6,732 nucleotides of DNA from Dehalococcoidales bacterium (lineage in GTDB: Bacteria > Chloroflexota > Dehalococcoidia > Dehalococcoidales > RBG-16-60-22): positions 1 through 6,732 of the forward strand of contig JAGLTT010000041.1 in assembly GCA_023135135.1 (NCBI GenBank), given 5' to 3'. The position numbers and the translations under genes were made by a program. Shown here piece after piece: positions 1 through 5,835 of the stretch; the stretch's first letter is position 1, and each line of letters starts with the position of its first letter. A model generated the notes under the pieces. The model was not told the origin of the DNA. It saw only the letters and a program-made list of their open reading frames with translations, and did no database searches.

Positions 1-35
1 ATAATCCTGGCTAAAGCTTAGCAAGAAATTGATTA

Positions 36-52
36 ATACTTTAACAAAGTAT
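36..52. promoter_or_regulatory. Perfect 7-3-7 palindrome upstream of the first SDR (possible operator)
   Basis: ATACTTT and AAAGTAT are exact inverted repeats around a three-base AAC spacer. They lie just upstream of the AGGGAGGG ribosome binding site (57-64) of the gene starting at 70. The stem is AT-rich and no T-run follows, so it looks more like a protein-binding operator than a terminator. A weak promoter-like pair overlaps it (TTGATT 29-34, TATAGA 50-55, spacer only 15). Function is inferred from symmetry and position alone. Confidence 0.4.
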
Positions 53-69
53 AGATAGGGAGGGTTAAT

Positions 70-834
70 ATGTCTGATTTGTTCGATTTAACAGGTAAAG
101 TGGCTCTTGTGGTGGGGGGTGCCGGCGGCATTGGTCGCGCACAAGCTCTGGGTCTGGCTGATGCTGGTGCGGATGTTGCCGTAGCCAGCCGCAACCTTGA
201 GCACCTTGAGAAGGTCGCCGAGGAGATAAAAGCCAAGGGCAGGAAGTCGCTGGCGGTCTCCGTCGACGTGGTTGATGAGAAATCAGTGAAAGCTATGGCA
301 GATAGCGTCCTTAAGGCATTCCCCCGCATTGATATCCTGGTGAATGCTGCCGGCCTGGCCGTTCGCAAACCTGCCGACGCCTTTCCAATTGACGAGTGGC
401 AACAGGTTATGGATATCAACACCCGCGGGACATTCCTGACCTGCCAGGTAGTCGGCGGGCTAATGGTCAAGCAGGGTAGCGGCAGGATTATAAACGTATC
501 GTCGGTGAGAGGCAGGTATGGTCTGCCGGGCGGTTATGCGGCTTACTGTGCCAGCAAAGGGGCCGTGGATACTCTGACACGGACACTGGCTTGTGAATGG
601 GCAAAGCATAATGTCCTGGTGAACGCAGTGGCTCCCACGGTTGTGGAGACCGCCCTTACCCGTGATGCCCTGGCCGACCCTGCATTCGCCAACCAGATGA
701 AGAGCCGTATTCCACTGGGAAAATGGGCGATGCCGGAGGATATTGTCGGCGCTACCGTGTTTTTTGCCGTAGAAGCATCGAGTTTTATTACCGGCCAGAT
801 ACTCTATATCGATGGTGGCGTGACTACGTGGTAG
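70..834 (+). CDS. SDR family oxidoreductase, NADPH-type (254 aa)
   Basis: This is a classical short-chain dehydrogenase/reductase of normal length, cytosolic, expected to interconvert a ketone and an alcohol with NAD(P)H. The nucleotide motif is a variant, VGGAGGIG at residues 15-22, with Val where the usual Thr sits. Ser40-Arg41 at the end of beta-2 suggests NADPH preference. NAAG is at 92-95, and the catalytic set is Asn117, Ser145, Tyr159 and Lys163 (YxxxK). The usual Pro-Gly after the active site is Pro189-Thr190. The C-terminus has the standard DGG (near 248-250). The ATG at 70 follows AGGGAGGG with a 5-base gap. The RidA-like gene begins 45 bases downstream, probably on the same transcript. 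In this cluster a plausible role is reduction of a polyhydroxyaromatic ring or cyclic diketone: as I recall, phloroglucinol reductases are NADPH-dependent SDRs. A FabG-like or other alcohol dehydrogenase cannot be excluded. Family certain, substrate unknown. Confidence 0.93.
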   Translation: MSDLFDLTGKVALVVGGAGGIGRAQALGLADAGADVAVASRNLEHLEKVAEEIKAKGRKSLAVSVDVVDEKSVKAMADSVLKAFPRIDILVNAAGLAVRKPADAFPIDEWQQVMDINTRGTFLTCQVVGGLMVKQGSGRIINVSSVRGRYGLPGGYAAYCASKGAVDTLTRTLACEWAKHNVLVNAVAPTVVETALTRDALADPAFANQMKSRIPLGKWAMPEDIVGATVFFAVEASSFITGQILYIDGGVTTW

Positions 835-879
835 CCGTCTGTGATGAAAATGTGATTTTTATGGAGAGGGGGTAATGAA

Positions 880-1326
880 ATGGACTGGGAGGTGAAATAT
901 TATCCGGAGTATTGGGTTGGTAAGAAGCTGGCTTATCCCCATGTAGCTCCCGAATCACCCAAGTTCGCCAGGAGTGTGGTGGTCGGCAATCTGGTCTTCG
1001 TCTCCGGCTGCACTGGCCAGGACACTCTGACTGGTAGCCCAACTCCAGAGGACTTCGAAGGGCAGATGATATTAGCCCTTGATAAGGTCAAGATGGCAAT
1101 GGAAGAGGTGGGTAGTTCTATGAACAACATTGTCAAAACCCTTATGCTCCTCAAGAATCTGGATGATTACCCTCACATGCGCAGGACAGAGCTGGAGTAT
1201 TACCAAAAACATGCCCCATTCCTGGTGGATAACCCGCCGGCCAGCACCTTTTTGCAGGTTGCCAGTCTGGCGAAGCCTGAGTTTTTGGTAGAAGTAGACG
1301 TAATTGGCGTTCTTAAGAGAGAATAA
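880..1326 (+). CDS. RidA/YjgF/UK114-like protein lacking the catalytic arginine (148 aa)
   Basis: The fold is recognisable from residue 28 onward: the FARSVVVGNLVFVSGCTG strand region (29-46), a helix with LDKVKMAMEEVGSS (67-80), and the end segment PPAST...VEVDVIGVL (119-145). Family members are small trimeric cytosolic proteins. Canonical RidA hydrolyses reactive enamines and imines using one arginine in a PAR(S/T) motif. Here that motif reads PAST, with Ser122 where arginine should be, while the conserved glutamate is kept (Glu138). It therefore belongs with the arginine-less Rid subfamilies, whose functions are largely unknown. About 27 extra N-terminal residues rich in Tyr and Trp precede the usual family start. 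The ATG at 880 is supported by GAGAGGGGG (864-872). Another ATG at 875 is out of frame and soon stops. The position between an SDR and a cyclase-family hydrolase suggests a part in the same catabolic route, perhaps handling an enol or keto intermediate; that role is a guess. Confidence 0.9.
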   Translation: MDWEVKYYPEYWVGKKLAYPHVAPESPKFARSVVVGNLVFVSGCTGQDTLTGSPTPEDFEGQMILALDKVKMAMEEVGSSMNNIVKTLMLLKNLDDYPHMRRTELEYYQKHAPFLVDNPPASTFLQVASLAKPEFLVEVDVIGVLKRE

Positions 1327-1359
1327 CGTTAGTTGATATATTTGATCCCTCCGTGCTGG

Positions 1360-1388
1360 ATGACAACTCGCAGGCTAGAATTTGTTAT
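1360..1388 (+). promoter_or_regulatory. Weak sigma-70-like promoter candidate before the cyclase gene
   Basis: ATGACA (1360-1365, 5 of 6 to TTGACA) is followed after 17 bases by TGTTAT (1383-1388, 4 of 6 to TATAAT). TATTAT at 1386-1391 is a better -10 by sequence but gives a 20-base spacer. The gap of 146 bases before the next gene is longer than most in the cluster, so an internal promoter is reasonable. The match is weak enough to occur by chance. Confidence 0.27.
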
Positions 1389-1413
1389 TATCGTATGATG
1401 CTCAGGGAACCGT

Positions 1414-1437
1414 CTCAAGCTTGTATCCAAACTTGAG
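1414..1437. promoter_or_regulatory. Imperfect 10-4-10 inverted repeat in the leader of the cyclase gene
   Basis: CTCAAGCTTG and CAAACTTGAG pair at nine of ten positions (one C-A mismatch) around the loop TATC. It ends 20 bases before the AAGGAGG ribosome binding site (1458-1464). A run of five T lies 16 bases past the stem, too far for a normal intrinsic terminator. It could be an operator or an mRNA hairpin at a processing or attenuation point between the RidA-like gene and the cyclase. Confidence 0.45.
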
Positions 1438-1472
1438 AACAAAGAAAGTGAATTTTTAAGGAGGTATCTGTT

Positions 1473-2282
1473 ATGGGAAAAGAAGTATTAGTTGATTTGA
1501 GCCATCCGTTTGGGAACGGCTCACCGCTATGGCCATATTTTGCCGATGTCAAGATTGAACGCATGCACTACCACGCGAAATCCGGGGTTCTCTCTCAGGT
1601 AGTTACCACCACCATGCACTGTACGACACATGCAGATTCTCCGGCGCACGTATTTGAGGGGGGTCGTTTCACTCATGAAATTCCCCTCACCTGTTATTAT
1701 GGTGATGCCGTTGTCTGGGACATTCCCAAACAAAAATGGGAACTGATTACCGCTAAAGACCTGGACGCCGCCAATAAGGTACTGCCCATGAAAGAAGACG
1801 ATATCATCATTGTCCATACAGGCTGGAATAAATACTGGGGTGACAATATGCAGTATTTCTGTTATTCGCCCGGTCTGGGCAAAGAAGCCGGTGAGTGGTT
1901 CGTTGCGCATAAAGCCAAAGCCATCGGCGTTGACCAGCAGGCCCTTGACCACCCGTTGCACACCGCAATCGGACCCCACGGCCCCGGACCCCTGAGACCA
2001 GACCTTTTTGAGGAATATAAGCAGTTTTCCGGCGGTCATGAAGTAATCGAAGATTTTCCGGAGTGGGAGCCCTGCCATAATTTATTGATGCGTAATGGCA
2101 TACTGGGCTGGGAGAATGTCGGTGGAGATATAGCCAAAGTAGTTGGAAAGAGATGTAAAATATCCGGCTTTCCCATTCGCTGGTATATGGGAGACGGCTC
2201 CATCGTCCGCATGATTGCATATATCGATGAAGATGACCTTAACCCAGTCCCGGACCGCGTATATAAATACGGTACCCAATAG
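1473..2282 (+). CDS. Cyclase-family metal-dependent hydrolase (kynurenine formamidase-like fold, 269 aa)
   Basis: This belongs to the family of kynurenine formamidase KynB and isatin hydrolase, cytosolic enzymes that hydrolyse amides, lactams or ring ketones with bound Zn or Mn. The opening VDLSHPFGNGSPLWP (7-21) is typical. The metal motif is H49-C-T-T-H53-A-D55-S-P57-A-H59; the family consensus HxGTHxDxPxH has Gly where Thr51 sits. His202 and Glu214 (in GWENVGG) have the 12-residue spacing of the second metal/catalytic pair in KynB as I remember it. The protein is about 60 residues longer than KynB; much of the excess is residues 155-200, rich in His, Gly and Pro (for example HPLHTAIGPHGPGP, 160-173). 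The ATG at 1473 has a near-ideal AAGGAGGT eight bases upstream, and the small cupin follows after 33 bases. I recall that dihydrophloroglucinol cyclohydrolase, which opens a reduced 1,3-diketone ring, is of this family. Beside SDRs and a transhydroxylase-like enzyme, ring opening is the leading proposal, not proven. Confidence 0.9.
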   Translation: MGKEVLVDLSHPFGNGSPLWPYFADVKIERMHYHAKSGVLSQVVTTTMHCTTHADSPAHVFEGGRFTHEIPLTCYYGDAVVWDIPKQKWELITAKDLDAANKVLPMKEDDIIIVHTGWNKYWGDNMQYFCYSPGLGKEAGEWFVAHKAKAIGVDQQALDHPLHTAIGPHGPGPLRPDLFEEYKQFSGGHEVIEDFPEWEPCHNLLMRNGILGWENVGGDIAKVVGKRCKISGFPIRWYMGDGSIVRMIAYIDEDDLNPVPDRVYKYGTQ

Positions 2283-2315
2283 AACTAAACATTCTGGATT
2301 TGATAGGGAGGTAAA

Positions 2316-2654
2316 ATGAAAAAAATTAGTCTGGATGAGGTTAAGCCTTATGCGGCACCCGGCCATTTCGGCATGGTTGCCATGAGGTTAAGTGGAAAGG
2401 AAGAAACCGGGGCAGAGAAATTCTGGGTGGGACTTTCACATTTTCTGCCCGGAGGCGGCGCGGAATACGCCTACGAAGATTCGCCTCCTGAAAAATTCTA
2501 TCTGGTTTTAGACGGGGAAATCACCGTCAAGAGCAAGACCGAAAATTTTACCCTGGGGCCGATGGATGGCATTTACATCGCCCCCAATGAAGGCAGGGAG
2601 ATTATCAACGAGACCAATATGCCCGTGACCATGCTCGTGGCTGTAAATTATTAG
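2316..2654 (+). CDS. Small single-domain cupin with degenerate metal site (112 aa)
   Basis: This is one cupin beta-barrel. Motif 1 region is residues 44-69 (LPGGGAEYAYED, then EKFYLVLDGEI) and motif 2 is residues 81-98 (GPMDGIYIAPNEGREIIN). The glycines, the prolines and the YLVLDGE core are conserved. In the usual HxH(x)3-4E plus H ligand set, however, the histidine positions read Tyr53 and Asp55, the glutamate position reads Lys60 (Glu59 is adjacent), and the motif 2 histidine is Glu95. No classical 3-His/1-Glu metal site remains, so it may act without metal, bind metal through carboxylates, or serve as a binding or accessory protein. The ATG follows AGGGAGG (2305-2311), 33 bases after the cyclase, so the two are almost certainly cotranscribed. 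It could be an isomerase, decarboxylase-like enzyme or sensor for a pathway intermediate; the sequence does not decide. Confidence 0.88.
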   Translation: MKKISLDEVKPYAAPGHFGMVAMRLSGKEETGAEKFWVGLSHFLPGGGAEYAYEDSPPEKFYLVLDGEITVKSKTENFTLGPMDGIYIAPNEGREIINETNMPVTMLVAVNY

Positions 2655-2689
2655 TGTAGAGTTTTAGGGTGTTTTTAGGGCCTTTTCCC

Positions 2690-2708
2690 TTTTCCTGACA
2701 CAGGAAAA
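2690..2708. promoter_or_regulatory. Perfect 8-3-8 inverted repeat before the bicupin gene
   Basis: TTTTCCTG and CAGGAAAA are exact inverted repeats around ACA. They fall in the 84-base gap between the two cupin genes, 19 bases before the GGAGG at 2728. A pyrimidine stretch just upstream (CCTTTTCCC, 2681-2689) could pair with the same AGGAAAA arm, giving a competing fold. An operator, an RNA processing hairpin or a weak attenuator are all possible. No T-run follows on the + strand. Confidence 0.4.
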
Positions 2709-2727
2709 CATGCACCCTTGCAAGAAT

Positions 2728-2732
2728 GGAGG
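2728..2732 (+). promoter_or_regulatory. Ribosome binding site that fixes a TTG start
   Basis: GGAGG is followed after six bases (TTTAAT) by TTG at 2739-2741, in frame with the bicupin. The longer in-frame TTG at 2718 would place this Shine-Dalgarno inside the coding region and has none of its own upstream. No ATG occurs in frame near the true beginning. Confidence 0.7.
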
Positions 2733-2738
2733 TTTAAT

Positions 2739-3581
2739 TTGCTTACACCGTCTCAAGTAAGAAAAAGAGGAATAATCATCAAACCGAACGAGGTGCCGGA
2801 TACCATAAAGTATGGTTGCCGAACCAAGTTATTGATGGCGCCGTCAATGGGCTCCGCCTTGACGGGGTGCCAGGTCGTTTACCAGAAGCCTGGAGATACC
2901 TATACGGTTCACATGCACCCCATCTCGGAAGTTGTCATTGCGGTCTTTAAAGGCAGCGGAGAGGTCTTCCTGGGAGACTTCTGGTATGAAGTCAGGAGAG
3001 ATGATGTTATCTATGTGCCGGAGAATGTGAAACATGGCATGAGAAACCCTTCTACCAACTCAGAAGATTTCATCTGCTACTGCTGGCAGGTACCATATCT
3101 CTCTGAATTTGAGAATCTCACGGGAGCCGAAGATGAGTTATTCGAGGGCCAGGAGGGACCGGTGATTGCTTATGATGCCCGGGGCAAGTTCGATGCGCGC
3201 ATCCCCTGGACGGGAGTTATAGAAAATATTAATCACGGTGCCCTCTTCACCGCATATGATGCCGAAATGCGCTTTGTCGTCTGGCCGGGGATGGGCGCGC
3301 GAAAGATAAGCTCACACAGAGCCCACCATCCACCCGGAGTCGAATTCAAGGTGCACGTTCACCCGGGCTCGGAAGACACGGTGCTTGCTTTCCAGGGGAA
3401 TGGGCAGGGGTTTTTAGTTGACCAATGGTATGATATGGACGAGGGAGACGTTATGTTTGCACCTCGTCCCATCAAGCACGGCACCCGCCACCCTGATAGG
3501 AACAGCCGGGAGCCGTTTGTCTGCCTGGGCTCAGCCGGACCGCCTCAATTAGACTTATACGCTCTGGCTAAATATATATAA
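2739..3581 (+). CDS. Two-domain cupin (bicupin) with both metal sites intact (280 aa)
   Basis: Two cupin barrels lie in tandem. Domain 1 covers about residues 40-118, with H58xH60xxxE64 and, in motif 2, PENVKHG with His99. Domain 2 covers about residues 175-265, with H206xH208xxxE212 and PRPIKHG with His247. Both repeat the GDxWY...GDVxxxP pattern (from 79 and near 228), so the protein looks like an internal duplication. Bicupins include oxalate decarboxylase, gentisate-type ring-cleaving dioxygenases, ureidoglycine aminohydrolase and various isomerases. No diagnostic residues identify one of these, and an oxygen-requiring activity would be odd in an anaerobic cluster, so a metal-dependent isomerase, hydrolase or decarboxylase is more likely. 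The TTG start at 2739 is chosen for its Shine-Dalgarno; starting at 2718 would add seven residues. A gap of 194 bases follows, suggesting this gene ends the first transcription unit. Confidence 0.88.
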   Translation: MLTPSQVRKRGIIIKPNEVPDTIKYGCRTKLLMAPSMGSALTGCQVVYQKPGDTYTVHMHPISEVVIAVFKGSGEVFLGDFWYEVRRDDVIYVPENVKHGMRNPSTNSEDFICYCWQVPYLSEFENLTGAEDELFEGQEGPVIAYDARGKFDARIPWTGVIENINHGALFTAYDAEMRFVVWPGMGARKISSHRAHHPPGVEFKVHVHPGSEDTVLAFQGNGQGFLVDQWYDMDEGDVMFAPRPIKHGTRHPDRNSREPFVCLGSAGPPQLDLYALAKYI

Positions 3582-3652
3582 ACCGAATCCGAAGGCATGG
3601 CTCCACTGGGTAATATCCTCCTCCTGCAGCCATGCAACCAGCTATGATGCCA

Positions 3653-3680
3653 ATGACTATAACCTGAAAGGTGATATAAT
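3653..3680 (+). promoter_or_regulatory. Extended -10 promoter ahead of the CoA transferase gene
   Basis: TGATATAAT (3672-3680) is a perfect TATAAT hexamer with the TG of an extended -10 element. ATGACT (3653-3658) is a 4-of-6 match to the -35 box with a 16-base spacer. Transcription would start near 3687, giving a leader of about 90 bases to the ATG at 3776. This is the best promoter in the window and lies in its longest gap outside the relic region. The rest of the gap holds only an 8-base inverted repeat with a 25-base loop (3595-3602 and 3628-3635). Confidence 0.55.
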
Positions 3681-3775
3681 TATTTGGGGCAGGCCATGAT
3701 TAGTTTCTTATCAAGAACTTCATTTGATGGTGAAGCTTAAAAAGAGTCTAAAGAATATTAAGGAGGTAGATAGCA

Positions 3776-4996
3776 ATGGCTGGAGCATTGGAAGGAGTAA
3801 AAATCGTCGGTTTTGAGCAAGTTGTTGGTGTGCCGGCAGCCACTGCCGTTTTAGCCGATTGGGGTGCTGACATCATCAAGATTGAGCCGATATGGGGCGA
3901 CTGGCAGAGAAGCCTCGTGAGCTTTAATAGGGGTCCGCTTCTGCTCCATTTAGAGAAGGGAGAAATTGAGCTTCACTTTGAGTTTTTGAACCGGAGCAAG
4001 AGAAGTGTGGCCATAAACGTGCGGACGGAACAGGGCCGGGAAATACTGCACAGGCTCCTTGAGGATGCCGATATTTTTGCTTCCAACTATTCCACGGACG
4101 TGCTGGAGCGTTTTGGTCTGGACTATCCCAGTCTCAAAGACCGGTATCCGGGTCTTATTCACTTCCTGCTTACTGGATATGGGTCAAAGGGTCCCAAAGC
4201 GAAAGACCGTGGTTACGATTATGTGGCGGCCTGGTCATATGGCGGGCTAATGGATTTAGTAAGCGCTGACCCGAATAGCCCTCCTCCAATCCAGCGTCCG
4301 GGTATGATGGATTTAGTGGCATCAGCCCATATAACGAGTGGACTTCTTGCTGCCCTCTACTATAAGCAGAGGACGGGCAAGGGGCAGGGTCTGGAGCTCT
4401 CTTTATACCATACCGCCGCATGGACATTGGGGCTGGATATTCAGACCGCTCTTTATGGTCATCCACAACCCAAGTGGGACAGAAGACGCGCTGCGAATCC
4501 TATGTACACCTCATATCGATGTAAAGACGGGAGGTGGTGCATGATGTGTCATCCCAATCAGGACTACTGGGAGCCATTCTGCAAGGCAATTGGCAAGGAA
4601 GAATGGATAGATGACCCCCGCTATGCCACCATGGAAAGCAGGGAGCAACGCGCTGAGGAAATGATTGCGCTACTGGATGAAATCCTTGCTTCCAAGACCT
4701 GGCCGGAGTGGGAGAAGGAATTCCGGGCGAATGACCTTATCGTCAGCGGCAACCAGACAATCAGCGAAATTCTAAAGGATGAACAGGCCATAGTAAATAA
4801 TTTTTATACAGATATTGAGCATCCCGTGGCGGGTAAAGCGCGACTGCTTAACAGCCCCGTGCAATTTACCGATACTCCTGCTGAGATAAGGTGGGTAGCG
4901 CCGCAGCTTGGTGCCCATACTGAAGAAGTTCTGCTGGAACATGGCTATACCTGGGAAGATATGGCACAGTTTAAGGAGCAGGGCGCGATTCCATAA
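3776..4996 (+). CDS. CaiB/BaiF family (class III) CoA transferase (406 aa)
   Basis: Class III CoA transferases move CoA between carboxylic acids through an aspartyl-CoA anhydride, as interlocked-ring homodimers in the cytosol. Residues 1-43 hold the family opening (LEGVKIVGFEQ, LADWGADIIKIEP). NRSKRSVAINV follows at 72-82, and the G-Y-G nucleotide-like loop at 134-136. Asp179 in the PGMMDLVAS segment aligns with the catalytic aspartate of formyl-CoA transferase (Asp169 by recall). TGKGQGLELSLYHTA and the usual C-terminal domain complete the protein at normal length. The start has AAGGAGGT nine bases upstream and its own promoter candidate. The second SDR follows after 50 bases. In context it would attach CoA to the acid made by ring opening, ready for beta-oxidation or thiolysis; I recall CoA transfer being described for the phloroglucinol route of Pelobacter. 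Donor and acceptor cannot be read from sequence; racemase members of the family are the main alternative. Confidence 0.92.
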   Translation: MAGALEGVKIVGFEQVVGVPAATAVLADWGADIIKIEPIWGDWQRSLVSFNRGPLLLHLEKGEIELHFEFLNRSKRSVAINVRTEQGREILHRLLEDADIFASNYSTDVLERFGLDYPSLKDRYPGLIHFLLTGYGSKGPKAKDRGYDYVAAWSYGGLMDLVSADPNSPPPIQRPGMMDLVASAHITSGLLAALYYKQRTGKGQGLELSLYHTAAWTLGLDIQTALYGHPQPKWDRRRAANPMYTSYRCKDGRWCMMCHPNQDYWEPFCKAIGKEEWIDDPRYATMESREQRAEEMIALLDEILASKTWPEWEKEFRANDLIVSGNQTISEILKDEQAIVNNFYTDIEHPVAGKARLLNSPVQFTDTPAEIRWVAPQLGAHTEEVLLEHGYTWEDMAQFKEQGAIP

Positions 4997-5046
4997 GTCT
5001 TAGAATGGTTTTTTATCACGGAAAATGATTGAGGAGGTAGTGGTAA

Positions 5047-5835
5047 ATGAGATTAAAGGATAAAGTCAGCTTAGTTACCGGCGCCGGTAGAGGAATCGGC
5101 GAGGCAATAGCTCGCCGATTATCTGAAGAGGGAGCCAGGGTTGTTATCAGTGATATAGACCTGCCGGCTGCTGAAAGTGTTGCCAGGGAGCTCAAGAACA
5201 GCGGTAGAGATGCTTTAGCCATCAAGGCTGATGTGTCTGATAAAGGGCAAGTTGATGAAATGATTAAAAAGGTGGTGGATGAGTTCGGCAGGATTGATAT
5301 TCTGGTAAATAACGCGGGCATGTCCGTCGTCGGTGCCTCTGAAGAATTAGAAGAAAAACGCTGGAGACAGGGTATCGATGTGATGTTGACAGGCGTGTTC
5401 TTCTGCAGCCAGGCGGCGGGCAAAGAGATGATAAAGCAGAAAAATGGCAAGATTATTAATATCGCCTCTGTGAACGGGATAGGCGCTTTCCCGGAGAGGG
5501 TATCGTACGGCAGCGCCAAGGCCGGGGTAATACAACTTACCAGAACCCTGGGCTGCGAGTGGGCGAGATACAATATCAATGTCAATGCTATTGCCCCGGG
5601 GTATATAAAGACACAACTGGTCACAGATTTGCTGGCAAAGGGAGTATATAATAAAAAAGAGCTGGCGAATAGAACGCCTGCCGGCAGGCTGGGAGAATGC
5701 GAAGAGATAGCTGACGCCGTTGTTTTCCTGGCCTCTGAGGAGTCGAAGTACATCGTCGGTCAGACTATCGTCGTCGATGGCGGCTGGTCGGCATACATGT
5801 ACCTTGAGTCGTGGCTGGAAAAGTCCGGCCCATAA
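5047..5835 (+). CDS. SDR family oxidoreductase, NAD-type, with Asn-to-Met change in the active-site tetrad (262 aa)
   Basis: This is a classical SDR: TGAGRGIG at residues 11-18, Asp36 at the end of beta-2 (marking NAD(H) preference), NNAG at 88-91, and Ser141, Tyr154 and Lys158 at the active site. The fourth tetrad residue, normally Asn in a VNLTG-like segment, is Met113 (DVMLTG, 111-116). That would disturb the proton relay water, though some SDRs work without this Asn. VDGG is followed by an unusually long tail (GWSAYMYLESWLEK...) whose last few codons lie at the junction with the SDR relic, so the natural C-terminus may have been altered. The ATG has GAGGAGGT eight bases upstream. With an NAD-type site beside an NADPH-type SDR at the other end of the cluster, an oxidative step on a hydroxy acid or hydroxyacyl-CoA is a reasonable reading. 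Other alcohol or sugar dehydrogenase activities are possible. Confidence 0.92.
   Translation: MRLKDKVSLVTGAGRGIGEAIARRLSEEGARVVISDIDLPAAESVARELKNSGRDALAIKADVSDKGQVDEMIKKVVDEFGRIDILVNNAGMSVVGASEELEEKRWRQGIDVMLTGVFFCSQAAGKEMIKQKNGKIINIASVNGIGAFPERVSYGSAKAGVIQLTRTLGCEWARYNINVNAIAPGYIKTQLVTDLLAKGVYNKKELANRTPAGRLGECEEIADAVVFLASEESKYIVGQTIVVDGGWSAYMYLESWLEKSGP

Noticed and set aside
29..55. TTGATT / TATAGA as a promoter for the first gene
   Set aside because: Both boxes match at only four of six positions and the spacer is 15; mentioned with the palindrome but not called separately.
33..470. 145-codon minus-strand open frame opposite the first SDR
   Set aside because: Low-complexity Ala/Thr/Arg/Ser composition, no domain, fully antisense to a convincing gene.
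1527..2078. 183-codon minus-strand open frame opposite the cyclase gene
   Set aside because: No family resemblance and the opposite strand carries all the metal motifs of a real enzyme.
2718..2738. TTG at 2718 as start of the bicupin
   Set aside because: It has no Shine-Dalgarno of its own, and the GGAGG at 2728-2732 fits the in-frame TTG at 2739 with a six-base gap.
3595..3635. Inverted repeat GCATGGCT / AGCCATGC after the bicupin as a terminator
   Set aside because: Only eight pairs with a 25-base loop and no T-run following; too weak to call.
5016..5753. 245-codon minus-strand open frame opposite the second SDR
   Set aside because: It is Ser/Leu/Ile-rich with no recognisable domain and lies opposite a clear SDR that has a strong ribosome binding site; it is a codon-bias shadow.
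5720..5827. Reading the relic as a complete 98-residue gene starting with ATG 5720
   Set aside because: The first 36 codons are out-of-frame sequence of the intact SDR and show no SDR character; only the part from about 5828 is homologous, so it is called a relic.
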